Origin: CAIKLP01 sp039798705
GTDB taxonomy: Bacteria > Bacteroidota > Bacteroidia > Sphingobacteriales > Sphingobacteriaceae
Assembly: GCA_039798705.1 (NCBI GenBank)
Contig: JBDKFN010000004.1
Span: 1 to 60,808 of the forward strand
Length of the DNA: 60,808 nucleotides
Direction of reading: 5' to 3'
Shown: positions 17,162 to 25,416 of the stretch, piece after piece
Position numbering within the stretch: the first letter of the stretch is position 1
How the letters are laid out: each line of letters starts with the position of its first letter
The notes under the pieces: generated by a model
What the model saw: only the letters and a program-made list of their open reading frames with translations
Databases searched by the model: none
What the model was told of the DNA's origin: nothing
Made by a program: the position numbers and the translations under genes

Positions 17162-17186
17162 AAAAAAAGGGGCGAACCCCTTTTTT
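17162..17186 (-). terminator. Terminator of the aconitase gene
   Basis: On the minus strand the RNA reads GGGG-UUCG-CCCC followed by seven U, a stable UUCG tetraloop hairpin directly after the aconitase stop. The plus strand also has a T tract, so it may work both ways. Confidence 0.8.
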
Positions 17187-17191
17187 ATAAT

Positions 17192-19453
17192 TTAGTTAAC
17201 GCTAGCTCGTATAATGTTTAGTGCACCTCCAGCCTTAAACCATTCTATTTGTTGTTGGTTGTAAGTGTGGTTTACAGAGATGGTTTCTTTGCTGCCATCT
17301 GCATGGTTTAAACATATTTCAAGTGCTTTTCCTGGAGCGAATTCATTCAACCCGTTAATGTCGATGTTGTCGTCTTCTAGGATTTTATCATAGTCGGCAG
17401 TATTTGCAAAAGTTAATGCAAGCATGCCTTGTTTTTTCAAATTTGTTTCGTGAATTCTTGCAAATGATTTTACTAAAATTGCACGAACACCTAAATGGCG
17501 TGGCTCCATTGCAGCGTGCTCTCTAGAAGATCCTTCGCCATAGTTCTCGTCACCAACCACAATTGAACCAATTCCAGCCGCTTTGTAAGCTCTTTGTGTA
17601 GCAGGCACAGCGCCATATTCGCCAGTTAATTGGTTTTTTACTGTATCCGCTTTTTCATTGAAAAAGTTAATTGCACCAATAAGCATGTTGTTAGAAATGT
17701 TATCTAAATGACCACGGAATTTCAACCAAGGTCCAGCCATAGAAATATGGTCTGTTGTACATTTACCTTTTGCTTTGATTAATAATTTTAAACCTTTGAT
17801 GTCTTGTTTTTCCCATGCAGCAAATGGTGCTAGTAATTGTAATCTTGAAGAGTTTTCAGCTACTATTACATTTACTTTACTTCCGTCAGCTGCTGGTGCT
17901 TGATATCCTGCATCTTCCACTGCAAATCCTTTGATTGGTAATTCGATTCCCTTTGGCTCATCTAGTTTTACTTGATCGCCATTCGCGTTTGTTAATGTAT
18001 CTGTAATTGGATTGAAAGTTAAGTCACCTGCAATTGCTAATGCCGTAACAATTTCTGGAGAAGCTACAAATGCAAAAGTGTTTGGATTTCCATCCGCACG
18101 TTTTGCAAAATTTCTATTGAAAGAGGTAATGATAGAATTTTTCTCTTGTTTTTCTGCGCCATGTCTAGCCCACTGACCAATACAAGGACCACATGCATTT
18201 GCTAATACTACACCACCCATTGCTGCAAAAGTTGATAAGTAGCCATCTCTGTCAACTGTGTATCGAACTTGCTCTGAACCTGGCGTAATAGTGTATTCCG
18301 CTTTAGCTTTTAAATTTTTATCAACTGCTTGTTGTGCAATAGATGCTGCGCGAGAAATATCTTCGTATGAAGAATTTGTACATGAACCTATTAAACCAAC
18401 TTCTAATTTTGCAGGCCAGTTGTTTTCTTTAACAGCAGCAGCAAATTTTGAAAGTGGCCAAGCCAAATCTGGAGTAAATGGTCCGTTGATGTGTGGTTCT
18501 AAAGTTGATAAATCAATTTCAATTAATTCATCAAAATATTTTTCTGGACTAGTATAAACTTCATCGTCACCAGTTAAATGGTGTGCTACTTTATCTGCTA
18601 AATCTGCAACGTCTGCTCTATCTGTTCCTCTTAAATAGGCAGCCATTTTTTCGTCGTATCCAAAAACAGAAGTGGTTGCGCCAATTTCAGCACCCATATT
18701 ACAAATGGTTCCTTTACCTGTACATGATAAAGATTGAGCGCCTTCGCCAAAGTATTCTACAATTGCACCGGTTCCACCTTTTACCGTTAATATACCAGCA
18801 ACTTTAAGGATAACATCTTTTGCAGAAGTCCAACCTGAAAGTTTACCTGTTAATTTAATGCCGATTAATTTTGGAAATTTTAGTTCCCATGGTAATCCTG
18901 CCATTACATCACAGGCATCTGCACCACCAACACCAATAGCAATCATACCTAATCCACCAGCATTTACTGTATGAGAGTCTGTACCAATCATCATTCCACC
19001 AGGGAATGCATAATTTTCTAAAACTACTTGATGAATAATTCCAGCACCTGGTTTCCAAAAACCAATTCCATATTTATTAGATACAGAAGCTAAGAAATCA
19101 TATACTTCTTTATTTTGTGTGTTAGCTGTTGCTAAATCTGTAGTTGCGCCATCTTTCGCTTGAATCAAATGGTCGCAATGTGCAGTTGAAGGCACTGCAA
19201 CTTTTGGTCTGCCGGCTTGCATGAATTGTAACAAGGCCATTTGAGCCGTTGCGTCTTGCATAGCAACTCTATCTGGAGCAAAATCAACATAAGATTTTCC
19301 TCTGCTATAAGCTTCGCTTGCAGACTCCCATAAATGGGCGTATAATATTTTTTCAGTTAAGGTTAATGGTTTGTTTACAATTTTGCGAGCAGCGTTAACT
19401 TTCTCATCTAGGTTTGCATAAACCTTTTCAATCATTTCTATATCAAATGCCAT
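17192..19453 (-). CDS. Aconitate hydratase (mitochondrial-type)
   Basis: Isomerises citrate to isocitrate in the TCA cycle with a [4Fe-4S] cluster. The 753 residues match the mitochondrial-type aconitase rather than bacterial AcnB. Cluster Cys residues are in LIGSCTNSSYED (about residue 357) and ANACGPCIGQW (about 420 and 423); GTDSHTVNAGGLG and the swivel-domain motif YGEGSSREHAA are present. Isocitrate dehydrogenase is also in this window, 34 kb away. The gene appears single; a 12-bp inverted repeat overlaps its start codon. Confidence 0.97.
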   Translation of the reverse strand: MAFDIEMIEKVYANLDEKVNAARKIVNKPLTLTEKILYAHLWESASEAYSRGKSYVDFAPDRVAMQDATAQMALLQFMQAGRPKVAVPSTAHCDHLIQAKDGATTDLATANTQNKEVYDFLASVSNKYGIGFWKPGAGIIHQVVLENYAFPGGMMIGTDSHTVNAGGLGMIAIGVGGADACDVMAGLPWELKFPKLIGIKLTGKLSGWTSAKDVILKVAGILTVKGGTGAIVEYFGEGAQSLSCTGKGTICNMGAEIGATTSVFGYDEKMAAYLRGTDRADVADLADKVAHHLTGDDEVYTSPEKYFDELIEIDLSTLEPHINGPFTPDLAWPLSKFAAAVKENNWPAKLEVGLIGSCTNSSYEDISRAASIAQQAVDKNLKAKAEYTITPGSEQVRYTVDRDGYLSTFAAMGGVVLANACGPCIGQWARHGAEKQEKNSIITSFNRNFAKRADGNPNTFAFVASPEIVTALAIAGDLTFNPITDTLTNANGDQVKLDEPKGIELPIKGFAVEDAGYQAPAADGSKVNVIVAENSSRLQLLAPFAAWEKQDIKGLKLLIKAKGKCTTDHISMAGPWLKFRGHLDNISNNMLIGAINFFNEKADTVKNQLTGEYGAVPATQRAYKAAGIGSIVVGDENYGEGSSREHAAMEPRHLGVRAILVKSFARIHETNLKKQGMLALTFANTADYDKILEDDNIDINGLNEFAPGKALEICLNHADGSKETISVNHTYNQQQIEWFKAGGALNIIRASVN

Positions 19454-19494
19454 AATAATTTATTTTCTACCGCGAATTTAGGATAAATTATTAT
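19452..19494. repeat. 12-bp inverted repeat over the aconitase start
   Basis: ATAATAATTTAT (19452-19463) and ATAAATTATTAT (19483-19494) are perfect inverted copies, 19 bases apart. One arm includes two bases of the aconitase ATG. A weak -7-like box (TAAATTCG on the minus strand) lies between the arms. It could be an operator, or a leader hairpin if transcription starts further upstream. Confidence 0.5.
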
Positions 19495-19520
19495 TTTATT
19501 TTGATCAATTTTGTAATTGT

Positions 19521-20132
19521 TTAGTCGATTGAATGAAAGCTGTAACCTTGCTTTAGAAGGGTTGTAATTGCCTTCGGAAGTGCATCTTTCATGTTTGGAA
19601 ATGCTTTTAAACTGTCATGAAAAACGATAATAGACCCATCGCTGGTGTTTTGTACGACGTTTTGATAACATTTTTCTGCGTCTATTTTTATATCGAAATC
19701 GCCGCTGAGTACATCATACATGATGATTTTGAAGCGATTTTGTAATGATTTTATTTGACTTCTTTTAATCCTACCATAAGGAGGTCTGAATATTTGACTT
19801 TTAAAATGAGATTCACACAACATTGTATTTTCTGTGTATTCAGAATTACTTGTTTTCCAGCCATTTAAATGGTTAAAAGTGTGGTTTCCTATACTGTGTC
19901 CAGCGTCAATAATTTGTTGAAATACAGTTGGGTGTTTTCTGACATTGTCGCCTATGCAGAAGAATGTTGCCTTAATTTTAAATTCTGCTAAAACATTTAA
20001 TACATAAGGTGTTACTTCAGGAATGGGGCCATCATCAAATGTTAAATAAACCTTTCCTTTATGGTCTCGAAAATCCCACGTTAAAGAAGGATAGAGCGCT
20101 TTAAGTAGCCTGGGTGTTTTACTTAGATACAT
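19521..20132 (-). CDS. Polysaccharide deacetylase family protein (NodB domain)
   Basis: A 203-residue NodB-type de-N-acetylase acting on N-acetylated glycans, possibly peptidoglycan or an exopolysaccharide. The metal-binding motif is TFDDGP, with the two His ligands in HSIGNHTFNH; FRPPYGR (motif 3) and IVFHDS (motif 5) are present. No clear signal peptide is seen (MYLSKTPRLLKALYPSLTWD), so it may be cytosolic or anchored by its N terminus. It is divergent from the TolC gene and upstream of aconitase with a 67-base gap. Confidence 0.92.
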   Translation of the reverse strand: MYLSKTPRLLKALYPSLTWDFRDHKGKVYLTFDDGPIPEVTPYVLNVLAEFKIKATFFCIGDNVRKHPTVFQQIIDAGHSIGNHTFNHLNGWKTSNSEYTENTMLCESHFKSQIFRPPYGRIKRSQIKSLQNRFKIIMYDVLSGDFDIKIDAEKCYQNVVQNTSDGSIIVFHDSLKAFPNMKDALPKAITTLLKQGYSFHSID

Positions 20133-20231
20133 CGAGTAAGAAAAATGTTACGGTAAATTACCAATTTAATAAGGATTTGGAGCTAAATTACTATATTTTT
20201 ACAGCTCTAAATAGAATTTTGCGTCTGAAAG

Positions 20232-21563
20232 ATGAAAAAAACAAAATTAGCCTTCATGATAGGTGTTGTATTAAGTTTACAACAAATTCAAGTAAAAGCA
20301 CAAGCGCCAACGTGGTCTCTTGAAAATTGCATTAGTTACGCCCTTGAAAATAATTTGACTATTAAGCAGTATAAATTAAATGTTGATTTAGCTAAAATAG
20401 ATCAAGAGCAAAGCAAGTACGCGCTTTTACCATCTTTTAATGCGAATGCTTCTAATTCTAAAAACTATGGATTGTCTGTCAATCCGGTAACCAGTTCATC
20501 TAGTTATAGTAGTTATAATTCATTCTCTACAGGAATAAATTCTCAAGTTACCATTTTAGGTGGCGGTCAAAAAATTAATAATTACAAAGCGCAGTCTTTC
20601 GATTTAGCAGCAGAGCAAGCAAGTTTTGAGAAAGTTAAAAATGATATTACTTTAATGGTGATTAATTACTACCTCAATGTATTGTATAATCAAGACTTGC
20701 TGTTGGTTTCGCAAGAGCAATTAAAAATAAGCACTCAACAATTTGAACGAGCAAATAAAAATTTCGAAGTAGGAAATATTACACAAGGAGATTTATTAGA
20801 AAGCAAGGCGCAGTTAGCAAGAGATCAATTAAGTTTAACAAATGCAGAAAACCAACTTTCTATTGCTAAACTAAATTTATTGCAATTGTTAGACCGAGAT
20901 CCTGCTGAACAAATAGTTATTCAAAAGCCGGCAAATATTCTTCCAAATTTAGGAAGTGGAGCGCAGTATCAATTTTCTGAAATATACAGTACCGCTGAGA
21001 CTCGTTTGCCAGATGTTAAATTATATGATTATAAATACCAATCTGCGGCAAAGTCAGTATTAATAAGTAAGGCAGCACTTTTTCCAACCTTAGGATTTGG
21101 AATGGGGTTGAATTCAAATTACGTTTCCCTGGCGAGAGAAACCGTCAAGGGGCAATTACAAGATAACTTTGGACAATATTGGGGTTTTAGTTTAAACGTT
21201 CCGATTTTCAATGGTAGAAATGCTAGTTCAAATATCAAGCGCGCAAAAATAAATTTAGCCAATGCGACAATCAATACACAAACGGCAAGGTTGAATTTGA
21301 GTAAATCTATTGCACAAGCTTTGAACGATTTAAAAGCAGCTGAGAAAAAATACGAATCCACTGTAAAAAGTAATGCAGCTTTGAAAGAGTCTTTCAAATA
21401 CAATCAACAAAAGTTTGATGTTGGATTAATAAATGCAGTAGACTTTATCATTTCTAAAAACAATTTATCAAAGTCTGAAGCTGAACGCGTGCAGGCATTA
21501 TACGAATTAATACTCAGACAAAAATTAGTAGACTTTTACTTAGGAAACCCATTGACATTTTAA
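20232..21563 (+). CDS. TolC family outer-membrane efflux protein
   Basis: A 443-residue TolC-like outer-membrane channel. A signal peptide of about 25 residues ends QVKAQAP. Two long coiled-coil halves follow: NLTIKQYKLNVDLAKIDQEQS / FERANKNFEVGNITQGDLLESKAQLA in the first and VLISKAALFPTLGFGMGLN / LNDLKAAEKKYESTV / FNVGLINAVDF-like (FDVGLINAVDF) in the second. The membrane-fusion gene follows 12 bases after the stop. No inner-membrane pump gene follows in the window, so the energising partner is unknown. Confidence 0.93.
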   Translation: MKKTKLAFMIGVVLSLQQIQVKAQAPTWSLENCISYALENNLTIKQYKLNVDLAKIDQEQSKYALLPSFNANASNSKNYGLSVNPVTSSSSYSSYNSFSTGINSQVTILGGGQKINNYKAQSFDLAAEQASFEKVKNDITLMVINYYLNVLYNQDLLLVSQEQLKISTQQFERANKNFEVGNITQGDLLESKAQLARDQLSLTNAENQLSIAKLNLLQLLDRDPAEQIVIQKPANILPNLGSGAQYQFSEIYSTAETRLPDVKLYDYKYQSAAKSVLISKAALFPTLGFGMGLNSNYVSLARETVKGQLQDNFGQYWGFSLNVPIFNGRNASSNIKRAKINLANATINTQTARLNLSKSIAQALNDLKAAEKKYESTVKSNAALKESFKYNQQKFDVGLINAVDFIISKNNLSKSEAERVQALYELILRQKLVDFYLGNPLTF

Positions 21564-21575
21564 TTTACAAATACC

Positions 21576-22868
21576 ATGTTGAACAAAAAAAATAATTTAA
21601 TTAAATATTTAATCATTGCTGTAGTGGTGTTAATTGCGTTTGCAATTACAGGAAAAAAAATGGGCTGGATAGGCGGTGTTGCTAACCAAAAAGTGGCTAT
21701 TGAAAAAGTGGAGCAGCGTACGATTGTGGAAACAGTTTCTGCAAGTGGAAAAATACAGCCAGAAGTGGAAGTTAAAATTTCATCAGATGTTTCTGGGGAA
21801 ATTGTTTCTTTAATGGTGATTGAAGGTCAAAAAGTAAAACGCGGACAATTGCTTTGTAAAATTAGACCTGACATCTATGAGTCTTATTTAGATAGGGCTT
21901 CGGCAGCATTGAACACTTCTAAAGCAAATTTGGCAAATGCAGAAGCAAGGTTTATACAAACTGAGCAGGCATATGAAAGAAATTTAAAATTAATTAAAGA
22001 TAAAATTATTTCGGAAGCAGATTTCGAAGTGATCAAAAGCAATTACCTTTCATCAAAAGCTGATGTTCAAGCAGCAAAATTTAATGTTAAAAGTGCAGAA
22101 GCTTCTGTAAAAGAGGCAAAAGATAATTTATTTAAAACCACAGTTTTCTCTCCTGTTGATGGAACTGTTTCGAAATTAAATGTTGAATTAGGAGAGCGTG
22201 TTTTGGGTACTTCTCAGATGACAGGGACTGAAATAATGCGAATTGCAAACTTGAATTCAATGGAAGTAAGTATCGATGTTAATGAAAACGACATTAACCG
22301 ATTATCAATTGGAGATACTGCAATTGTTGAGGTTGACGCTTTCTTAGATAAAAAATTTAAAGGTATTGTAACTGAAATTGCAAACTCTGCCAGCGTAGTT
22401 GGTGCCAGTGCAGATCAAGTAACAAACTTTCCTGTAAAAATTAGGGTGTTACCTGAATCATATGCTAGTTTGAACAGTAAAGATAAAAACATGCCTTCCC
22501 CATTTCGTCCTGGATTGTCTGCAACTGTTGAAATTCAAACTGAAAAAACGAGCAATATTTTAACAATACCTATACAATCTGTAACCACTAGAGAAGATTC
22601 AACAGACAACACAACTAATACCGATTCTAAAGTGCCTGCATTGGGTATTAAAGAATTTGTTTTTGTAGTGGAAGGAAATAAAGTAAAGAAAATTGCTGTG
22701 AAAACAGGAATTCAAGATGACATGTACATTGAAATAAAAAGTGGTTTAAAAGCAGGTCAAGAAGTTGTAGTTGCCCCATATTTAGCTATTTCAAAGTTAT
22801 TAAAAGAAGGTATGCAGATTGAAAAAGTGAGCAAAGAAGATTTGTATACTGCAGAAGAGAAGAAGTAG
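21576..22868 (+). CDS. Periplasmic adaptor (membrane fusion) protein, HlyD/MacA-like
   Basis: A 430-residue membrane-fusion protein linking an inner-membrane pump to a TolC channel. One N-terminal membrane helix (about residues 9-26), then a split biotinyl-lipoyl-like domain (VEVKISSDVSGEIVSLMVIEG; later TVFSPVDGTVSKLNVELGERV), a coiled-coil hairpin in between, and beta-barrel and membrane-proximal domains (FRPGLSATVEIQTEK; VKTGIQDDMYIEIKSGLKAGQ). It is co-transcribed with the TolC gene. MacA-type adaptors pair with MacB ABC permeases, but none is present here. Confidence 0.93.
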   Translation: MLNKKNNLIKYLIIAVVVLIAFAITGKKMGWIGGVANQKVAIEKVEQRTIVETVSASGKIQPEVEVKISSDVSGEIVSLMVIEGQKVKRGQLLCKIRPDIYESYLDRASAALNTSKANLANAEARFIQTEQAYERNLKLIKDKIISEADFEVIKSNYLSSKADVQAAKFNVKSAEASVKEAKDNLFKTTVFSPVDGTVSKLNVELGERVLGTSQMTGTEIMRIANLNSMEVSIDVNENDINRLSIGDTAIVEVDAFLDKKFKGIVTEIANSASVVGASADQVTNFPVKIRVLPESYASLNSKDKNMPSPFRPGLSATVEIQTEKTSNILTIPIQSVTTREDSTDNTTNTDSKVPALGIKEFVFVVEGNKVKKIAVKTGIQDDMYIEIKSGLKAGQEVVVAPYLAISKLLKEGMQIEKVSKEDLYTAEEKK

Positions 22869-22921
22869 TTTTTTCTTGTCTATCTGTTTCAATTTTGGTA
22901 TTTTCGTTTTATAATTCGAAT

Positions 22922-23929
22922 ATGAAACAAATAACAAAAGATTCTAAAATCGCCGTAATTGGAGGGGGAAGTTGGGCTACCGCACTGGTTAAAATACTGT
23001 GTGATAACCAAGCAGATGTTTTATGGTGGATGCGAAATGAAGAAGCTGTTGCGCATATTCGTCAATTTAATCGCAACCCGCATTACCTTTCTTCTGCTGA
23101 AATTAATATTAAAGCAGACAAAGTAAGCACCAATTTAAAAGCTACTATTGATGCGGCTGATGTAGTTATAGTTGCTGTTCCTGCTGCATTTTTACATTCG
23201 AGTTTAGCCGCATTAACGCCTCAAGATTTTGAAGGAAAATTTGTTTGTAGTGCAATAAAAGGAATTGTTCCTGAGTTCAATTTAATCATCGGCGAGTACT
23301 TTAATAATTATTTTAAATTACCACTTGAGCAGGTCTTAGTTATCAGTGGGCCTTGCCATGCAGAAGAAGTAGCACTTGAAAAATTATCATATTTAACAAT
23401 TTCTTGTTTACAACAATCGCATGCAATTGCTTTTACAAGCTTGCTAAATAATCGTTATATCAAAACAGTAACAAGTGATGATATTTATGGTACAGAATAC
23501 GGTGCTGTCTTGAAAAATATTTATGCAATAGCAGCAGGTATTTTTCATGGCTTAGGATATGGAGATAATTTTCAGTCTGTTTTAATTTCAAATGCCATAA
23601 GAGAAATGGAGCGCTTTTTAGCTGCCGTTCATCCCATTAATAGAGACATCAAAGAATCTGCTTATTTAGGTGATTTACTGGTAACCGCATATTCTCAGTT
23701 TTCAAGAAATCGAACTTTTGGAAACATGGTCGGCAAAGGCTATTCTGTAAAATCTGCGCAATTTGAGATGGGAATGGTTGCAGAAGGATATTATGCTGTA
23801 AAGTGTATACACGAAATCAATCGGAATTATAAAGTTGAAATGCCAATCTCTAGGGCCGTTTTTGCGGTGCTTTATGAGCAAATTTCACCGCTAATCGAAA
23901 TGAAATTGTTAACTGAAAAGCTCGATTAA
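22922..23929 (+). CDS. gpsA: Glycerol-3-phosphate dehydrogenase [NAD(P)+]
   Basis: GpsA reduces dihydroxyacetone phosphate to sn-glycerol 3-phosphate for phospholipid synthesis. With the ATG at 22922 it has 335 residues starting MKQITKDSKIAVIGGGSWATAL, the Rossmann dinucleotide motif. Catalytic Lys lies in CSAIKGIVPE, with ISGPCHAEEV and the second Lys in YGAVLKNIYAIAAGI. The longer start at 22895 would add nine residues unlike the family. A weak -7-like box (TATTTTCG) just upstream may be its promoter. Confidence 0.96.
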   Translation: MKQITKDSKIAVIGGGSWATALVKILCDNQADVLWWMRNEEAVAHIRQFNRNPHYLSSAEINIKADKVSTNLKATIDAADVVIVAVPAAFLHSSLAALTPQDFEGKFVCSAIKGIVPEFNLIIGEYFNNYFKLPLEQVLVISGPCHAEEVALEKLSYLTISCLQQSHAIAFTSLLNNRYIKTVTSDDIYGTEYGAVLKNIYAIAAGIFHGLGYGDNFQSVLISNAIREMERFLAAVHPINRDIKESAYLGDLLVTAYSQFSRNRTFGNMVGKGYSVKSAQFEMGMVAEGYYAVKCIHEINRNYKVEMPISRAVFAVLYEQISPLIEMKLLTEKLD

Positions 23930-24082
23930 TACATTATTTAATTTTCATTTCAAGTAGCTGAAAACTAACTAGTTAATTGGCGTTGTGTTTATTTCTCGCC
24001 AATCATATTAGCCACATAACATTTTTAAGTTAAATCAAGCTATTCGCCCCAATTTTACCAATGCTTAATGTATATTTATACG

Positions 24083-24090
24083 TACATTTG
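24083..24090 (+). promoter_or_regulatory. -7 promoter box before the T9SS envelope cluster
   Basis: TACATTTG matches TAnnTTTG and ends 23 bases before the ATG at 24114. No clear TTTG was found at the -33 position. About 80 bases further upstream, ATTGGCG (23976-23982) and CGCCAAT (23997-24003) form an inverted repeat that could be a regulatory site. Confidence 0.55.
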
Positions 24091-24113
24091 CAGGCTGATA
24101 ATTAGGCGAAAAA

Positions 24114-25415
24114 ATGAGTAGAAATAAATTATATCAAAAGGTTGCTTTAATAGCCCTTTTTTGTGCATTTGCGTCTGTAAATGTATTGGCGCAAGACACT
24201 ATAAGAGTGATGCAATATAATTTATTGCGTTATGGCGAATCGAATCAGCCACCTAGTACAAAGAATCCATTGTTGTCTACTATTATTAATTATGTAAAGC
24301 CAGATATTTTTGGATGTAATGAAATTTCTGCCACCGCAGACTATGCTCAAAATATATTAACTGGCGCGTTGAATATTAACGGAGAAACAAAATGGAAGAG
24401 AGGGAAATTATCTAAAGCAGGTGCCGATGCTTCCTTAACAAATACACTTTTTTATAATTCAAATAAATTTGAATTGCTATCACAAGACACTGTTTCAAAA
24501 GTACAACGTGAAATTACAGCATTTAATTTGTTTTATAAAGATTCTAATTTAGTAAAAACCAAAGACACTATTTTTTTTACGGTAATTGTGTTGCATTTAA
24601 AAGCAAGTAGCGGTTCTGTAGAAGCGGCAACTCGTGCCGCTGAAACGCAACAAGTTTCTAGGTATATGAAATCATTTACAAAACCTAGAAATGTAATTAT
24701 AATGGGTGATTATAATATTTATACACACACAGAATTAGCCTATCAAAATTTAGTAGCTGACACAAATTTAATCGGAAGGTTTTATGATCCATTAAATAAG
24801 CCAGGTGCTTGGAATAACAATGGAAATTTTTCTGCAATACATACGCAGTCAACTCATAGCGCAACCGGAGGAAGTTTTTCTGGAGGAGGTATGGATGACC
24901 GTTTTGATATGATGTTGGCAACAAAATCAGTTATAGCCGATTCTTTAAAAGTTAGAATTTTACCAAGCACTTATATTCCAATTGGAAATGATGGTTTGCA
25001 TTTTAATTTAGCATTAACAGATTTGCCAGCTAATACATCTGTGCCAGCTAATGTTTTAGGATCACTTTATAACATGTCAGATCATTTACCGATCCGAGCA
25101 GATTTTGTATTCACACCAACTAAACCTGCGGCGCAAGGTGTAGGGCAAGCAGCAGCATTGTTTGCACAGCAGATTCAAGTTGCAAATCCAATCAGCAACA
25201 AATTGGAAATTCATTTTAGTGCGAATTTATTGAATCAAGATATTGCTTTAAAAATTTATAATAGTGCTGGGAAATTAGTGGCTAATCAAAAAATCATAAC
25301 TTCCAATTCAGATATACAAATTATTCCAAATACAGAATTAGAAAGAGGTATTTATTTATTAAGATTTGAAAATAAAAATGGATTGTCTGTGATAAAAAAA
25401 GTAGCGAAATATTAA
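24114..25415 (+). CDS. Secreted endonuclease/exonuclease/phosphatase-family protein with T9SS domain
   Basis: A 433-residue exported metal-dependent phosphoesterase. Signal peptide to about residue 27 (VNVLAQ). The fold's catalytic motifs are all visible: Asn36 in VMQYNLL, Glu70 in FGCNE, His161 in LHLKAS, Asp199/Asn201 in MGDYN, Asp261-Asp265 in MDDRFD and Asp323-His324 in SDHLP. Residues ~355-433 are a type IX sorting domain (NKLEIHF, LKIYNSAGKLV, GIYLLRF, final KKVAKY), so it should be released or attached at the cell surface. Substrate (DNA, RNA, phosphosugar or lipid) cannot be told. First gene of the cluster; the next starts one base after its stop. Confidence 0.88.
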   Translation: MSRNKLYQKVALIALFCAFASVNVLAQDTIRVMQYNLLRYGESNQPPSTKNPLLSTIINYVKPDIFGCNEISATADYAQNILTGALNINGETKWKRGKLSKAGADASLTNTLFYNSNKFELLSQDTVSKVQREITAFNLFYKDSNLVKTKDTIFFTVIVLHLKASSGSVEAATRAAETQQVSRYMKSFTKPRNVIIMGDYNIYTHTELAYQNLVADTNLIGRFYDPLNKPGAWNNNGNFSAIHTQSTHSATGGSFSGGGMDDRFDMMLATKSVIADSLKVRILPSTYIPIGNDGLHFNLALTDLPANTSVPANVLGSLYNMSDHLPIRADFVFTPTKPAAQGVGQAAALFAQQIQVANPISNKLEIHFSANLLNQDIALKIYNSAGKLVANQKIITSNSDIQIIPNTELERGIYLLRFENKNGLSVIKKVAKY

Positions 25416-25416
25416 G

